Origin: Tardiphaga robiniae
GTDB taxonomy: Bacteria; Pseudomonadota; Alphaproteobacteria; Rhizobiales; Xanthobacteraceae
Assembly (NCBI RefSeq): GCF_013359755.1
Contig: NZ_JABMCJ010000078.1
Coordinates: 124,001 to 188,000, forward strand
Length of the DNA: 64,000 nucleotides
Reading direction: 5' to 3'
The position numbers and the translations under genes are program-made. Below are positions 17,441-26,674 of this stretch, piece by piece; the stretch's first letter is position 1; every line of letters begins with the position of its first letter. The notes under the pieces were generated by a model, which saw only the letters and a program-made list of their open reading frames with translations, did no database searches and was not told where the DNA came from.

Positions 17441-20400
17441 GTGGCATCCAAAGAAGGGCACAACCTATTGGACGATTCCGAGAACCAATGCGCGTATTGC
17501 GGGTTCACGATGCAATTGGATGCACGCTTTTGCGGTGGCTGCGGGCGGCCAAGGGCTGCTCCAACTGCGCTTGGCGTTCATGCACTCTCATTCCTGCAAT
17601 CGCAAATCCCGCCAGAACTCGCTGAGCGTATCATGCGGTCCGGCACATCCATGCTGGGCGAGCGCAAACGTGTCACCGTCCTGTTTGCCGACATCCAGCG
17701 GTCGACCGAACTCATCGACCAGTTGGACCCAGAAGAAGCGCTGGAAGTTATTGGCCCAGTGCTCAAGCGGCTGATGGACGCCGTGCATGAGCACGATGGG
17801 TTGGTCAATCAGACGCGCGGTGACGGCATTATGGCGCTCTTCGGCGCCCCCATTGCGAGCGAAGACCACGCCGTCCAGGCCTGCCGTGCAGCACTGGCTG
17901 CGAGAAATGCGATCATCGAATTCAATCGTCTGCATCAACGCTCGATCAGTATCAGAATTGGCCTGAATTCCGGACAGGTCATCATTCATTCGATCGGCAA
18001 CAATCTGGCGATGAACTATGACGCCGTTGGAAAAACGGTTCACCTCGCCGCCCGAATGGAAGCGCTTGCCTCCCCTGGCTCGATCAAATTGTCGTCCGAC
18101 ACCTTCCAACTCGCGAAGGGCTTCATCAGCGCATTGCAGCTCGGGCCCGAACAAGCCAAAGGGGTCGCCGAGCCGGTGGAGACCTATGAACTGGTGTCGA
18201 TGCGGCCGCGCACCCGCTGGCAGGCTCGCTCATCCGGCGGCCTCAGTCCGCTGATCGGACGTCGGACAGAATTAGATTTCCTCAAGAAACTGCTGGATAA
18301 CGCCGCTGCGGGACACGGACGCGCGGTGACCATTGTCGGCCCTGCCGGGATCGGCAAATCGCGTCTGGTCCATGAGTTCATCGCCAGCGTTCCAGAAGAA
18401 TGGCTCGTCCTGCAGACGACCTGCGCTTCTCAACGCGCGAACTCCAGCTACTATCCCGTCAGCACGTTGATACGTGAGCTCTTCGGCGTACGCGCCGAGG
18501 ATAGCCCCGCCTCAGCTGCCAGCCGGACCAGCACCCGTGTTGCCCGCCTCGATCCAAATCTGCCCCCACATCTTCCGGCCATCCTCTCGCTCCTGGATCT
18601 CAACAGCGAGGACGAAGACTGGAAAAAGCTTGAGCCATCCGAAAGACGCAACAAGGTCATCGACGCCATGAAGACGCTCGTCTTCTCGCAGGAACGGTTG
18701 ACGCCCTTGCTCATCCTGATCGAGGACATCCACTGGGTCGATGCCGAAACCCAGCTCATTCTGAACAGCATCATGGGGATGCTCGATAGCGCCCGGGTCC
18801 TCGTGGTCGTCACGCAACGCCCGGAACGCATCTGGTCCGGTCGCGCGGTTGAACGCCTGGACATCGCGCCGCTCAGCGAACCGGACGGTGATCAACTGCT
18901 TGTATCGCTGTTGGGCGATGACGGAAGTCTGGGCTACATCAGACGACGTGTCCTCGCGAAAGCGCAAGGCAATCCACTCTTCGTAGAGGAACTGGCCCAG
19001 GCACTCAAAGATACGAAGGTGCTAGTCGGCGATCCGGGCCGCTACAAAGTCAGCGATGGATCGTCTAATATCAAAATCCCCGAGACCATTCATTCCGTTC
19101 TGGCATCGCGTATCGACCTACTCGATCAAGCGACGAAATCGCTTTTGCAAATGTCCGCCGTGATCGGCAAAGACATCTCATTGATCCTGCTGTCCGGCAT
19201 GATTGGAACTGATCCCGACGAACTGACTCCTCGTCTTCTGGCGCTGGAGTCGGGGGATTTTCTCAGAAAGGCCACTACCTCCGGCACCGTCGAATATTCG
19301 TTCAAACATGAGCTCACGAGAGAAGTGGCCTACGGCATGATGCTACTCAGCGTCCGTCGCTATCTCCACGCCAAGGCGATCGAAATTATCGAGCTTCGAT
19401 TCGCCGACCGTCTCGACGAACATATCGACCGACTTGCCGACCACGCGTTTCTCGCTGAGCTATGGCAAAAGGCAGTTCCGTATCAGTTGCGGAGCTGCCG
19501 TCGAGCAATCAAGCGTGGCGCCAATCAGGATGCGATCGCCATTTACGAGCGTGGTCGCGAAACGCTGGCGCATTGGCCGCCGTCATCGAAGAAAACCATC
19601 TCTGAAATAGATCTGCATCTGACGGTGATTACGGCGCTCGAACCAATCGGCATGCATCAACGTATTGCCGACGTCTTGCGTGAGGCGCGCCGGCTGGCCG
19701 AAGAATCCCGGGAACCATGGCGGATTGCGGCGGTGAATTGTCAGTTGACAGTCGCACTCTGGAGACTTGGCTATCACGTCGAAGCCATGACCGCTGCCCA
19801 AACGGCACAGTCGATCGCAGAGAAGATCGGCCAACCCGTCCTAACCTTTGCCGCTTTCCACAATGTGGGCATCATCCACCATGAAACCGGCGACTTCACG
19901 CAATCGCTTGCGTATCACGAAAAATGTCTCGCGATCGAAACGCCAGAGATCGACGAGAAGCGCGCTGGATGGGCCGCGCTTCCCAGCGTGATGCTTCGGA
20001 CTTTCATGGCCGATTCACTGATCGATCTCGGTGACTTCTCTCGCGCAGAGGCTCTTGCAAAAGAGGCAAGGCTGTTGGCGGTGGCGGCGAACCACTCGTA
20101 TTCACGCGCCAACATTAATCATGTTTTTGGTCGGCTCCGGATCGCGCAAGGGCGCCCTGTCGAAGCGCTCGCGCTGCTGAATGAGAGCTGGCAGACATGC
20201 CTCGATCTTGAGATGAAACAGATGTACCCGGTCTTCGCGTCCCGGATGGGCGAAGCCTATCTCGCATTGGGCGATGTCGAATCTGCGCTCAACATCCTCG
20301 CAGTGCCTGAAAAGCTGGATATTCCGCTCGCTGAACACGCATTCGGCTGGCGCTTTCTGTTCATCGCTCAAGGTCGTGCTTTCCTTGCCGCCGGCCGCAG

Positions 20401-20635
20401 CAAGGAAGCCAAAGCCGTAGCTGAAAGAGCGCTAGCACTGGCGGAAGAGCGCGGAGAATTGCCGCAGCAAGTCTACGCCAAGAAGCTTCTGGGCGACATT
20501 GCCCATATTCGCGATACGAGCAACACGACCACCGCAGAACGATACTATCGCGAAGCGCTCGGTCTCGCCGAACAGTGCTCCATGCAGCCTTACACGACGC
20601 TCTGCAACGATGCGCTTGCCACCTTGGTTGCCTGA
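17441..20635 (+). CDS. Zinc-ribbon / class III nucleotide cyclase / AAA ATPase / TPR signalling protein
   Basis: This 1064-aa protein starts at GTG 17441. A CxxC-x13-CxxC zinc ribbon (CAYCGF ... FCGGCG) lies at about residues 17-37. A class III cyclase domain at about 70-235 has VTVLFADIQRSTELI (first metal Asp) and TRGDGIMALFG (second Asp), but VHLAARM where VNLAARM is usual, so the transition-state Asn is His. An AAA/NACHT-like module at about 265-650 has Walker A GPAGIGKS and Walker B LLILIEDIHWVD. The C-terminal 350 residues are helical TPR-like repeats. Architecture resembles soluble adenylyl cyclases that sense and then make cAMP. It stands alone, convergent with the DyP peroxidase gene. 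If active, its cAMP could feed the Crp-type regulator at 26686. Confidence 0.87.
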   Translation: MASKEGHNLLDDSENQCAYCGFTMQLDARFCGGCGRPRAAPTALGVHALSFLQSQIPPELAERIMRSGTSMLGERKRVTVLFADIQRSTELIDQLDPEEALEVIGPVLKRLMDAVHEHDGLVNQTRGDGIMALFGAPIASEDHAVQACRAALAARNAIIEFNRLHQRSISIRIGLNSGQVIIHSIGNNLAMNYDAVGKTVHLAARMEALASPGSIKLSSDTFQLAKGFISALQLGPEQAKGVAEPVETYELVSMRPRTRWQARSSGGLSPLIGRRTELDFLKKLLDNAAAGHGRAVTIVGPAGIGKSRLVHEFIASVPEEWLVLQTTCASQRANSSYYPVSTLIRELFGVRAEDSPASAASRTSTRVARLDPNLPPHLPAILSLLDLNSEDEDWKKLEPSERRNKVIDAMKTLVFSQERLTPLLILIEDIHWVDAETQLILNSIMGMLDSARVLVVVTQRPERIWSGRAVERLDIAPLSEPDGDQLLVSLLGDDGSLGYIRRRVLAKAQGNPLFVEELAQALKDTKVLVGDPGRYKVSDGSSNIKIPETIHSVLASRIDLLDQATKSLLQMSAVIGKDISLILLSGMIGTDPDELTPRLLALESGDFLRKATTSGTVEYSFKHELTREVAYGMMLLSVRRYLHAKAIEIIELRFADRLDEHIDRLADHAFLAELWQKAVPYQLRSCRRAIKRGANQDAIAIYERGRETLAHWPPSSKKTISEIDLHLTVITALEPIGMHQRIADVLREARRLAEESREPWRIAAVNCQLTVALWRLGYHVEAMTAAQTAQSIAEKIGQPVLTFAAFHNVGIIHHETGDFTQSLAYHEKCLAIETPEIDEKRAGWAALPSVMLRTFMADSLIDLGDFSRAEALAKEARLLAVAANHSYSRANINHVFGRLRIAQGRPVEALALLNESWQTCLDLEMKQMYPVFASRMGEAYLALGDVESALNILAVPEKLDIPLAEHAFGWRFLFIAQGRAFLAAGRSKEAKAVAERALALAEERGELPQQVYAKKLLGDIAHIRDTSNTTTAERYYREALGLAEQCSMQPYTTLCNDALATLVA

Positions 20636-20655
20636 ATCAGACCCTGGCTGCGAGC

Positions 20656-22239
20656 TCAATCGGCCAAGGCGCGGATGGCATTGATACCCGGCAGGAAAAA
20701 GTACGCCCCACCGCGCACCGTGACAAAGGGGCGAGATTTTTCGATATGGAGATTGAACGGTCTCTGCTGAATGACGAGTTCATCTCCGTCATGGGCAACA
20801 TGGCTAATCGGATCGGTCCCGACGGGTAGTCCTCCGAACTGAGGATTGTTCAGCCACGAATGCTGGATCATCTCGAACTGGCCAGCGATATCGGCGTTCA
20901 ACGCGATGAACGCCGTCCCGCGCCGAGAACCCTTGCCGGTTGTCTCGTCCTGCTCGCCGCGCCTGGCTCCATACGGCCGGCCGCGCCTGATAATGCGATG
21001 CATCTTCGACAGCTTCAGTGCGACATCCGGGTCGGAGCCAATGGCATCGCGCGGATTGGCACGGCGAATATGCGCGCCAATCGGACAGGCCATCCCTGAC
21101 TCGTCTTCGTAGGCGTAAAGAAAATCATTGCGTTCGGGTGCCGACGGTGAATCGGTGCCGGCACGCACCAGCGGCGCACCGTTGCGGTACCGACCGATCA
21201 GCCGTGCCGCAACCTCCTCTGTCGCCTCGACATCGGCTTTGCCATGCATTCGGGTAGCGATGCTGGCAACAAATTTCTCGAAGGCGTCCACGTCCTGCTC
21301 CAGTTGCCGGAACACCAGGTAGGTTCCGTTACGCAGCAGATCGCGCAAATTGGAGCCGGGCTTCACGGATTGGCTGCTGATGCGCTCCCGACGTTCATTG
21401 CGATAGCCGAGCACAAATTCGCCTGGCTTGACCAGGGAGATGCGGCGGTCTTTTGCGCTCAGGACCTTGTCTCTTTCGCCACTGCCCGCGGGGGTGTGAC
21501 AAGACTTGGCTTTTTTCTCGTTCTTGGCGTTTTCCTCGCTTCGGATAGCCAGGGGCGACCCCTCGATGATCGGCTGCGAGATGCCGTCGACGAAGCCGAA
21601 ATGCTCCTTGGCATCGTCATAGAGGCGGCCATGGACGATGACGGGCCGGCCGTTGCCTTGGTCACCAGTCACAACAACGTCAGCAACGCCGTTCATCGCG
21701 CGCTGCTCCGCCTGGACTAGGGCCTGCAACACATGTTCTTCGGATGCATAAAGCAACAGCATGCCGTGCACCTCGGCGGACGGCCCCCATCCACCCCACT
21801 CCCATCGGCACGGTGAGCTTTCTCCCGCGTCGCCGAGAAGGCCGGAGCGTCGGGGCATCCGTCTGCCAGACGTCGGCTTCGGCGCCATGCCTTCGAGAAA
21901 TTCCACGGAGAAGTCCGACAGCTGATGCTCGTCGAGATCCAGCTCCTTGAGGCCGCTGGCAGTGATGGCCAGATTGATCGCCGTCCGGTCGCCATCACGC
22001 ATGGTCTTAAGTGCCCGAAGATTCGTCGGCGGTAACCGCAGATCCGGCGCACCATCACCTTCGGCCTCGATCCTGTCCGCGCGCATTAATCGCTCGGCCA
22101 GATCGCGCAGCCAGCGCTTGGCAGCATCCCGCTGGCCTGGAAGAAAGTGCCAGGCCACATAGGCGGAGTACGGCAATTGCGGATAGCCGCTTAACAGCAG
22201 CCCCTGCACATCATGCCATTCGATTTTTTCCGTGTTCAT
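20656..22239 (-). CDS. DyP-type heme peroxidase
   Basis: This 527-aa protein has the DyP hallmarks: GFVDGISQP (GxxDG, distal Asp) near residue 218, the proximal-heme His in PIGAHIRRANPRD near residue 389, and the distal Arg in RRGTAFIALNADIAGQFE near residue 438, followed by QFEMIQHSWLNN. No signal peptide or Tat motif is present, so it is probably cytoplasmic or membrane-associated through its neighbour. DyP enzymes use peroxide to oxidise dyes, phenolics or other substrates. It is the last gene of an operon with a membrane protein (6-bp gap) and a cytochrome P450. Confidence 0.9.
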   Translation of the reverse strand: MNTEKIEWHDVQGLLLSGYPQLPYSAYVAWHFLPGQRDAAKRWLRDLAERLMRADRIEAEGDGAPDLRLPPTNLRALKTMRDGDRTAINLAITASGLKELDLDEHQLSDFSVEFLEGMAPKPTSGRRMPRRSGLLGDAGESSPCRWEWGGWGPSAEVHGMLLLYASEEHVLQALVQAEQRAMNGVADVVVTGDQGNGRPVIVHGRLYDDAKEHFGFVDGISQPIIEGSPLAIRSEENAKNEKKAKSCHTPAGSGERDKVLSAKDRRISLVKPGEFVLGYRNERRERISSQSVKPGSNLRDLLRNGTYLVFRQLEQDVDAFEKFVASIATRMHGKADVEATEEVAARLIGRYRNGAPLVRAGTDSPSAPERNDFLYAYEDESGMACPIGAHIRRANPRDAIGSDPDVALKLSKMHRIIRRGRPYGARRGEQDETTGKGSRRGTAFIALNADIAGQFEMIQHSWLNNPQFGGLPVGTDPISHVAHDGDELVIQQRPFNLHIEKSRPFVTVRGGAYFFLPGINAIRALAD

Positions 22240-22245
22240 GGTTTT

Positions 22246-24312
22246 TCAAAGACGTTGGAGGAATCGATCGATAGCCGGCGAACTCAACGGAGCGAACAGA
22301 TCTTGTCTGGTATCGGTGTTCGCATTGATGCCGACAACACCGAGCATAGGATAGGCGCCGTACCAGACGATGGTTTCCACCTGGCTCTGCCGCACATAGG
22401 CCTTGAACGGCCTCGCATCCTGCGCGCCTTGCCAGAACAGAAAACGCGTGGGCGGAAAACCGTAGCGTTTCCCTGCCGCGTTCACGAACGTATTGGTCCA
22501 GATCGCATTCAGCCCCTTCACGGCGGCCAGATCGATGAACTCGTTGAGGTAGCTCTCCCAGGCACCGCCGAAATTGTCGAGAAATAGCAGACGCCGGCCA
22601 CCATCGATCAGCACCCAGCGCGCCGAGAGGATGGTTGGGATGCCGCCAAGCTCACCCTTGTTGAACCAGAATTTCGCGAGAACATTGACGGCGAACAGGA
22701 CCAGTCGAAGGATCCAGTATCGAAGGACACCCGGCTTTACACAGGTGATGCTGGCCAGATGATTCTGGTACCGGTTAATTCCGGCTTCCTCGCGCGCATA
22801 TTTGCGCGCGTTGTCGCGAGCCCGGATCAAAAGACCTGCGGGATGTTCAAACGTCGTCCTGTCGCGATACTCGAGTGCCCCAACCACGCACAGAGCCAGC
22901 AGTCCGACGAGATAGCCGGCCATCACGCCGCTCCATCCCAACAGAACCATCAGAAGCCAGCCGTAAGTGAGCGATCTGGCCATTCCAGCCACGTTGCTGA
23001 TGACCGTTTCCGGCAGCAGCGCTGCAACGAGCAGGACGCCGACCGAGACCAGAAGGAACATGGCGAACTGGATGACGTCCAATGCCATACGCCGCAGATT
23101 CTCGCGCGTCTTGCTGAGAGGCTGAAGCTCGACCATCAACTGCAGCGATGTCGTGCAATACCAGCCGAGGAGCAACAGCACCCCAATGCAGACAAGCTGG
23201 AACATGACCACCAGCACCGCACCCAGCGACATCAGGATCCCACTCGGACCATCCACCAATATCCCGGCCCATGTCGGTGATCTGTCAACGCCGGAGATGA
23301 CCGCGAGCGTGACAACACCGATGAGCACACCGAGCAGCGCGTATCGTGTAACGACCGCCAATTGCAGCGGAAAGCGCCAGAACAGATGCTGGTCGCGGGT
23401 ATTTTTGCTCGCACTTCGGAGAAGAAGTTCTGCCGCCCGGACCACCAGCCACATCACGCTCAATAACATCAAGCCGGTCAGCGTTGCCGGCTGTATGACT
23501 TCGGTGAGCTGTGAGACCCACGGCAATGCCGATACCTTTGTATCGAGATGCTGCGTTGCGTGACCGACCGTCTCAAGCCATAGCGGCAACACCGCGTAGA
23601 GCGCTGACGGTCGATAGCCCAAAGCCCAGCACACGAGTGCGCCCAGAGCGCATGCCAGCAGCGCAACGACGATACCAGCCGCAACAGCGATCTGGGTTCG
23701 AAGCGTCATCTGCCATGGCAATTGCGCCGGCTGCTCTGCCCAGCGATTGTCGGCACTGCCGCGAATGCACTCTCGTGTCACGAGATCGAGCAACCCCGCC
23801 GGGCGACCGGGCAAGATCGCATCGACGAGAAATCGCGCCGAAAGAAACGACACGATTCCCTTCCGAACGCTGTTCTCGCCTTTGACCTGCACCACCGTGC
23901 GGCCAGGACTGCCACTAAAGAACGTATTCGCACCGACGTCATGGCGCTCCCAATACTCCCGGACCAGATTTGGGGTCGTTGTTCCTGACAAGGGATAGCC
24001 GACACACCGGCGGTAGACCTCGTCGAAACCAATTGGTGCATACTTTAACAGCTCATCCAGAAAACCCGCTCTCGGGCCATCGAACGTTGCCTCGAATACG
24101 AGACAAGGCCCGCCCCCGTCGGCAGCGTCCAGGATGACAAAACTACAAAAATGCAGACCTGCAATCTTGTCGAATGGAAACAATGGGCGGCACTCAAGAA
24201 ACGCTGCCTCACCGCCAAACTGCGGGTCGGCATTGTCGCGAAGATAGCCCCTGCACCATTCAACTTTGGACGGTTCGATCGGCGTGATGATCGTTGTGAA
24301 ATTCGGATTCAA
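22246..24312 (-). CDS. Multi-pass membrane protein of unknown function linked to P450 and DyP peroxidase
   Basis: This is a 688-aa protein. I place the start at TTG 24312 because it forms a 4-bp TTGA overlap with the P450 stop and has GGAG eight bases upstream; a longer reading from TTG 24360 lacks both. The N-terminal 200 residues and the last 180 are soluble, and about five to seven hydrophobic helices lie between residues 200 and 470. The C-terminal part carries a striking LLFLDNFGGAWESYLNEFID segment followed by GLNAIWTNTF and TIVWYGAYP, which I associate from memory with uncharacterised proteins encoded near peroxidases. No catalytic motif is recognised. The operon position suggests a membrane platform for the two heme enzymes acting on a lipid-like substrate. 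Confidence 0.7.
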   Translation of the reverse strand: MNPNFTTIITPIEPSKVEWCRGYLRDNADPQFGGEAAFLECRPLFPFDKIAGLHFCSFVILDAADGGGPCLVFEATFDGPRAGFLDELLKYAPIGFDEVYRRCVGYPLSGTTTPNLVREYWERHDVGANTFFSGSPGRTVVQVKGENSVRKGIVSFLSARFLVDAILPGRPAGLLDLVTRECIRGSADNRWAEQPAQLPWQMTLRTQIAVAAGIVVALLACALGALVCWALGYRPSALYAVLPLWLETVGHATQHLDTKVSALPWVSQLTEVIQPATLTGLMLLSVMWLVVRAAELLLRSASKNTRDQHLFWRFPLQLAVVTRYALLGVLIGVVTLAVISGVDRSPTWAGILVDGPSGILMSLGAVLVVMFQLVCIGVLLLLGWYCTTSLQLMVELQPLSKTRENLRRMALDVIQFAMFLLVSVGVLLVAALLPETVISNVAGMARSLTYGWLLMVLLGWSGVMAGYLVGLLALCVVGALEYRDRTTFEHPAGLLIRARDNARKYAREEAGINRYQNHLASITCVKPGVLRYWILRLVLFAVNVLAKFWFNKGELGGIPTILSARWVLIDGGRRLLFLDNFGGAWESYLNEFIDLAAVKGLNAIWTNTFVNAAGKRYGFPPTRFLFWQGAQDARPFKAYVRQSQVETIVWYGAYPMLGVVGINANTDTRQDLFAPLSSPAIDRFLQRL

Positions 24313-25850
24313 TGGACGGGCTCCGATCCATTCGCATTGAACGTCACGCGCAGCGAGCAAGGTGCTGGCCCGTCATAGCCGACCTGACCGCCCTGTCCGG
24401 GCGCGCGCGCCAGACCCGGCAGGCGCATCAGCGCGCGGACGATCTCCAGCATGACCACGTCAGCAATGTATTTGCCGAAACAGTGGCGCGGCCCGAAACC
24501 GAAATGAAAGTAACTCTCGATGGGACGATCGCGAAATGTGAGCGGGTCTGGAAATGCTTCGGAATCGAACATGGCCGCCAGCGGCGGTGCCAAGACAAGC
24601 GTCCCGGCAGGCACCCGCCGGGCCCGCGGGGTGCCGTTGGCGATGATCGTATCACGCGGGCATGTTCGCACCAGCAAAGGCAGCATCGGACGAAACCGCA
24701 TGGCTTCATAGATGCAGCCACGTAACGCCTCCCGCGCCGCTGCGAGCTGGCCATTCGGCGCATCAGCGGCGACCGATCCTTGATCGGTGTGGATCGCACG
24801 CTCGAGTGCAGCGGACAGTGCCTGAGCATGCGCCAAAGCCCCGGCCTGCTCCAGCAACTGATCCACGGCATGGGTGACACCGCGGATAATGGTGGCTCCG
24901 CCCGTCGCAACCAGCCCGGTCAGATAGCAGCGAATCCATTCCTCATCAAACCAGGGCGGGTTGCCCGGCTGACCATGGCGGCGCTGCAACCGTGCCAGCA
25001 GGCTGTGAGCTGGAATGGATGGGTGCGATGCAGCGGCAGTAGTGGGGCCGCCGGATCCAAGCTGCTGCGTCAGTTGACAGGTCAGATCTGCGATATCGGC
25101 GCGAGACCGGCTCCACGGAAGCGAACCAACTGGCGGGTTGACCATAATGATGCCGGCCAGATTCCGCATGACGCCTGCCATTCGCTGCCGGTCTCCATTC
25201 AGTGGAGGGACGCCAAAGTATTCGGCCAGGACGGCAACCATCACCGGCTCCGCCAGATCGGCGACAACGTCGATCTGGCCCGAGTCCTTCAATGCCTCGA
25301 TGCAGGACTGGCAATTCTCGGAAGCGATCGTCCGGATGAGCCGGGCATCAGTCTTCTCGACCACGCTCTGCAGCATTTCCCTCTCGCGGGCATGCTGCTC
25401 TCGCCCATCGACCGTCATCAGAAACGGTCCCCAGGGCATTCCGGGCTCGATGGTGTCGCCCAGTTCAAAGTCGTCGAAGCGTTCGAGCACCTCGCGTACA
25501 TCGCTGGCTTTTGTCGCCACAAGGACGTTGCCGACGATCGTGATGGGCCGCACGACGCGCAGCACCGCGAAGACCGCCTTGAACAACCGAAGATGGGAGA
25601 GCACGTGGCAGGACAGCCGATATTTGACGAGCTCGCCCCACATACGCAGGCGGCGTCCGAAGCGATCCACAGCGCTGGCGCCACCTGGATCGAGTCCATT
25701 GGGATCAGCCAGCTTCGAGCCGGATATGCCGGTTGCCGACTGATCCGGCGTATCGTCGCCGACCACCTGATCCCGGAATAGTTTCAATGAATGTTGATCC
25801 TGGCCGTCTGCCGGCAGCACCAGATCCTTGGTCTCGCGAATCCCATGCAT
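24309..25850 (-). CDS. Cytochrome P450
   Basis: This 513-aa P450 shows the heme-ligand loop FGFGPRHCFGKYIAD with Cys near residue 456, and an ExxR in EAMRFRP near residue 380. The I-helix reads GLVATGGATIIRG near residue 315, where the usual acid-alcohol pair (D/E then T) is A then T; the missing acid is seen in P450s that do not use normal O2 activation. No N-terminal anchor is evident. No ferredoxin or reductase gene is nearby. It is the first gene of an operon with a membrane protein and a DyP peroxidase, which would fit a peroxide-using or isomerase-type P450; the substrate is unknown. Confidence 0.88.
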   Translation of the reverse strand: MHGIRETKDLVLPADGQDQHSLKLFRDQVVGDDTPDQSATGISGSKLADPNGLDPGGASAVDRFGRRLRMWGELVKYRLSCHVLSHLRLFKAVFAVLRVVRPITIVGNVLVATKASDVREVLERFDDFELGDTIEPGMPWGPFLMTVDGREQHAREREMLQSVVEKTDARLIRTIASENCQSCIEALKDSGQIDVVADLAEPVMVAVLAEYFGVPPLNGDRQRMAGVMRNLAGIIMVNPPVGSLPWSRSRADIADLTCQLTQQLGSGGPTTAAASHPSIPAHSLLARLQRRHGQPGNPPWFDEEWIRCYLTGLVATGGATIIRGVTHAVDQLLEQAGALAHAQALSAALERAIHTDQGSVAADAPNGQLAAAREALRGCIYEAMRFRPMLPLLVRTCPRDTIIANGTPRARRVPAGTLVLAPPLAAMFDSEAFPDPLTFRDRPIESYFHFGFGPRHCFGKYIADVVMLEIVRALMRLPGLARAPGQGGQVGYDGPAPCSLRVTFNANGSEPVH

Positions 25851-26042
25851 CGGTGCGCCTATTCGGCTTGGGTTGGAGTGCTCAGCAATAGAACAAGAGC
25901 GTTTGTAGTTGTAGAACTATCTATATTCCATCGAAGATAGCTCGCCAAAACTAGGATTGTTATCATACTTGCAAGCCGCAACAACCAGCCGCTGGCCAGC
26001 GCCATCATGGCCGACACGTTAGCTGCCGCATTTCCCCGCGTC

Positions 26043-26058
26043 AGTGAACTAGATCACA
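26043..26058 (+). promoter_or_regulatory. CRP-like operator upstream of the 90-aa gene
   Basis: AGTGA-ACTAGA-TCACA is a near-perfect CRP-type palindrome (only the first base departs from TGTGA-N6-TCACA). A -10-like CATAGT at 26079-26084 lies about 31 bp from its centre, which would put the site at about -41.5, the class II activator position. Confidence 0.6.
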
Positions 26059-26101
26059 GACAGCCGTCCATTCATTCGCATAGTAGCCTTATGGAGGCCA
26101 A

Positions 26102-26374
26102 ATGCGACCAACGACAACACAACAACTTGCCATCGAAGCCATGCTCAACAGTCTGCTGGGGCCGCGTGTTTACGACCGCTTGTGCCTGGGTATGAAAGTC
26201 GGAGGAATGGATGAGGACGTCCTCTACGTCTTTGTCTCCAATGAAGCCTGCGCAGCGGAGATCGAAGCGGTTCACACGGATGATTTTGCCCTGGCCGCCG
26301 AACACGTGCTGAATCAGCCCGTCCGCTGCGTGAACGTCATCCCATACGATTTCTCGGATCTATCGAGCCCATAG
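26102..26374 (+). CDS. Small uncharacterised protein under a CRP-like site
   Basis: This is a 90-aa soluble protein with a good ribosome-binding site (GGAGG four bases before ATG). It has an N-terminal helix (QQLAIEAMLNSLLGPRVYDR), then a strand-rich part (DEDVLYVFVSNEACAAEIE) and a short C-terminal tail. I do not recognise the family. No neighbours are co-directional. The upstream CRP-like palindrome and the nearby Crp-type regulator suggest that it is an activated stress or metabolic gene. Confidence 0.65.
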   Translation: MRPTTTQQLAIEAMLNSLLGPRVYDRLCLGMKVGGMDEDVLYVFVSNEACAAEIEAVHTDDFALAAEHVLNQPVRCVNVIPYDFSDLSSP

Positions 26375-26443
26375 CGGGCGCGCCTCACCTTTAGGGGGAA
26401 CCAACCCTTCGCGTTAGCGAGCTCACTGTCGCCACACGCAGAC

Positions 26444-26468
26444 GAGCCGCCCTTCGGGATGGGGGCTC
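26444..26468 (+). terminator. Candidate terminator hairpin between convergent small genes
   Basis: GAGCC pairs with GGCTC around an inner GCCC-TTCG-GG mini-stem, between the 90-aa gene and the 45-aa gene, which converge here. There is no T tract, so the call is tentative. Confidence 0.3.
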
Positions 26469-26483
26469 CCACCTGTCCGGCGT

Positions 26484-26621
26484 CTAGAAGCTTTTTATCG
26501 GGTTGCCGAGCAGCACCGTGACAGCCAACACTACAACGATGCCGTAGAGGATAAACACCCCGAGCGTGAGGCGTCGGTAAATGCGGCGATAGGTTTGCTC
26601 CAATTCGTCGACGGATGCCAT
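26484..26621 (-). CDS. 45-aa single-pass membrane protein
   Basis: I chose the ATG at 26621 because AGGAGG stands eight bases upstream; longer readings from 26741 would run through the operator and into the Crp gene. The protein has an amphipathic N-terminus (MASVDELEQTYRRIYRR) and one transmembrane helix (LGVFILYGIVVVLAVTVLL), ending in NPIKSF. The positive residues before the helix predict a cytoplasmic N-terminus. The family is unknown. A perfect CRP-like palindrome lies 54 bp upstream, so it is a likely direct target of the adjacent regulator. Confidence 0.65.
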   Translation of the reverse strand: MASVDELEQTYRRIYRRLTLGVFILYGIVVVLAVTVLLGNPIKSF

Positions 26622-26674
26622 GCCGAATACCTCCTGATACCCGGCCACTAATGGACCAAGCACCAGCGAAGTCA

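Noticed and set aside
25906-25919. TAGTT-GTAG-AACTA as an operator for the P450 operon
   Set aside because: Arms are only 5 bp in an AT-rich stretch, with no known regulator motif.
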